From Clostridiales bacterium (lineage in GTDB: Bacteria > Bacillota > Clostridia > Oscillospirales > Acutalibacteraceae): a stretch of 6,428 nucleotides of DNA. Of this stretch, positions 5,726 through 6,428 are shown piece by piece. How positions within the stretch are numbered: position 1 is the stretch's first letter; each line of letters begins with the position of its first letter. The stretch lies in contig JAJQDK010000149.1 of assembly GCA_021202245.1 (NCBI GenBank), forward strand, positions 1 through 6,428, given 5' to 3'. The translations under genes were made by a program, and so were the position numbers. Below the pieces are notes generated by a model that was not told the origin of the DNA, did no database searches, and saw only the letters and a list, made by a program, of their open reading frames with translations.

Positions 5726-5753
5726 AAAATAAATTTTTTGGGAGGGAGTAGTT

Positions 5754-6428
5754 ATGTCAGCATATGTTTCGGCTGTAATAGTTGCGGCAGGCGGTTCGGT
5801 CAGAATGGGAATAGCCGACAGCAAGCAGTTTATTCCCCTTTTGTCCCGCCCTGCAATAGAGTATACCCTGAGAGCCTTTCAGGATTGCCATTTGATTAAG
5901 GAAATAATCGTGGTATGCCGTGAAAACGATGTATCACGCATAACGGAGATTGCGCAGGAGCAGGGCTTCACCAAGGTGAAAGCCCCCGTTATAGGCGGCG
6001 CCTCCCGTGCCGAAAGCGTAATCAACGGAGTTAATGCAACCGATGAAAAGGCGGAGTATTTTGCCATCCATGACGGCGCTCGTCCGCTGATAACGGTTGA
6101 AGAAATCGAGCGTGTGGTTGAAGCGGCGTTTGAAACCGGAGCCGCCACCCTCGGCACCTCCGTCAAAGATACCGTTAAGGTGGTTGACGGATTTAACAGG
6201 ATTGAAAGCACACCACTGCGCTCTCAGCTCAGAGCTGTGCAGACTCCGCAGGTGTTTGAAAAGGATTTGTATAAATTTGCGCTTGAAAATGTAGACAGCA
6301 ATTCTGTCAATTTTACCGATGATTGTTCCCTTATAGAAAATATGGGCGGCGAGGTTGAGGTAGTAAAGGGCAGTGAGGAAAACATTAAGCTTACCACCCC
6401 GATTGACGTTGTTATTGCGGAAAGCATT
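5754..6428 (+). CDS. ispD: 2-C-methyl-D-erythritol 4-phosphate cytidylyltransferase (3' end cut off)
   Basis: IspD couples CTP to 2-C-methyl-D-erythritol 4-phosphate, giving CDP-ME in the MEP route to isoprenoids. The frame runs open from ATG 5754 to the window end, 225 residues. Since the family is about 230 long, only a few C-terminal residues are missing. The CTP-binding N-terminus AAGGSVRMG...SKQF (11-26) contains Arg17 and Lys24, equivalent to the catalytic Arg20/Lys27 of E. coli. GGASRAESV (81-89), HDGARPL (106-112), SVKDTVK (136-142), Arg156 before TPQ (164-166) and NIKLTTP (210-216, Lys212) follow in the expected order. The ribosome site GGAGG (5741-5745) is 8 nt before the start. The gap after metY is only 28 nt, without a convincing terminator, so co-transcription is likely. 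IspD can be fused to IspF, or stand beside tarJ-like genes in teichoic acid loci (TarI); the window ends before this can be checked, and a TarI role is not excluded. Confidence 0.93.
   Translation, partial: MSAYVSAVIVAAGGSVRMGIADSKQFIPLLSRPAIEYTLRAFQDCHLIKEIIVVCRENDVSRITEIAQEQGFTKVKAPVIGGASRAESVINGVNATDEKAEYFAIHDGARPLITVEEIERVVEAAFETGAATLGTSVKDTVKVVDGFNRIESTPLRSQLRAVQTPQVFEKDLYKFALENVDSNSVNFTDDCSLIENMGGEVEVVKGSEENIKLTTPIDVVIAESI

Noticed and set aside
5721..5740. A6/T6 stretch between metY and ispD as a terminator
   Set aside because: The pairing would be pure A-T with almost no loop, and it sits directly before the ispD ribosome site, so it is unlikely to stop transcription.

Overview
The window looks like chromosomal DNA of a spore-forming, low-to-mid-GC Gram-positive bacterium of the class Clostridia, plausibly an Oscillospiraceae/Ruminococcus-type gut organism. 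The reasons are strong Shine-Dalgarno sites (GGAGG) on most genes, U-tailed intrinsic terminators, the dipicolinate synthase pair dpaA-dpaB (needed for endospores), and a secreted-looking protein built of long tandem beta-type repeats. The class is well supported; the genus is a guess.

Layout, all genes on the + strand. (1) Bases 1-705 are the 3' end of a repeat protein, with two copies of a 115-residue module visible. (2) Bases 706-1038 hold no gene, but contain a good promoter with a palindrome filling its -35/-10 spacer, a potentially structured RNA, a GC hairpin and a 10-bp-spaced direct repeat. (3) An AT-rich AraC-family regulator (1039-1878) is followed by a 60-residue single-span membrane protein (1952-2134), closed by a terminator whose stem overlaps the stop codon. 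(4) Bases 2148-2364 are a non-coding stretch with coding-like GC, carrying a late-sporulation (sigma-K-like) promoter candidate and a nested hairpin. (5) dpaA (2365-3240) and dpaB (3237-3809) overlap by 4 nt and end in a terminator. (6) A zinc-ribbon/DUF2007-like membrane-anchored gene (3923-4441) is broken by two compensating single-base shifts at homopolymers. It is followed closely by metY (O-acetylhomoserine sulfhydrylase, 4454-5725) and ispD (5754 to the window end).

How they work together: dpaA and dpaB make dipicolinic acid from a lysine-pathway intermediate in the mother cell during sporulation. The broken gene, metY and ispD are spaced like one housekeeping operon (gaps of 12 and 28 nt), joining sulfur assimilation into homocysteine with the MEP isoprenoid pathway; no functional link between these two is evident. 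The AraC regulator may control itself, the small membrane protein or the upstream repeat protein, but no target can be proved from sequence.

No mobile element, CRISPR array, tRNA or rRNA was seen. I found no clear new multi-gene system. The parts most worth a second look are the two structured intergenic regions and the double frameshift.
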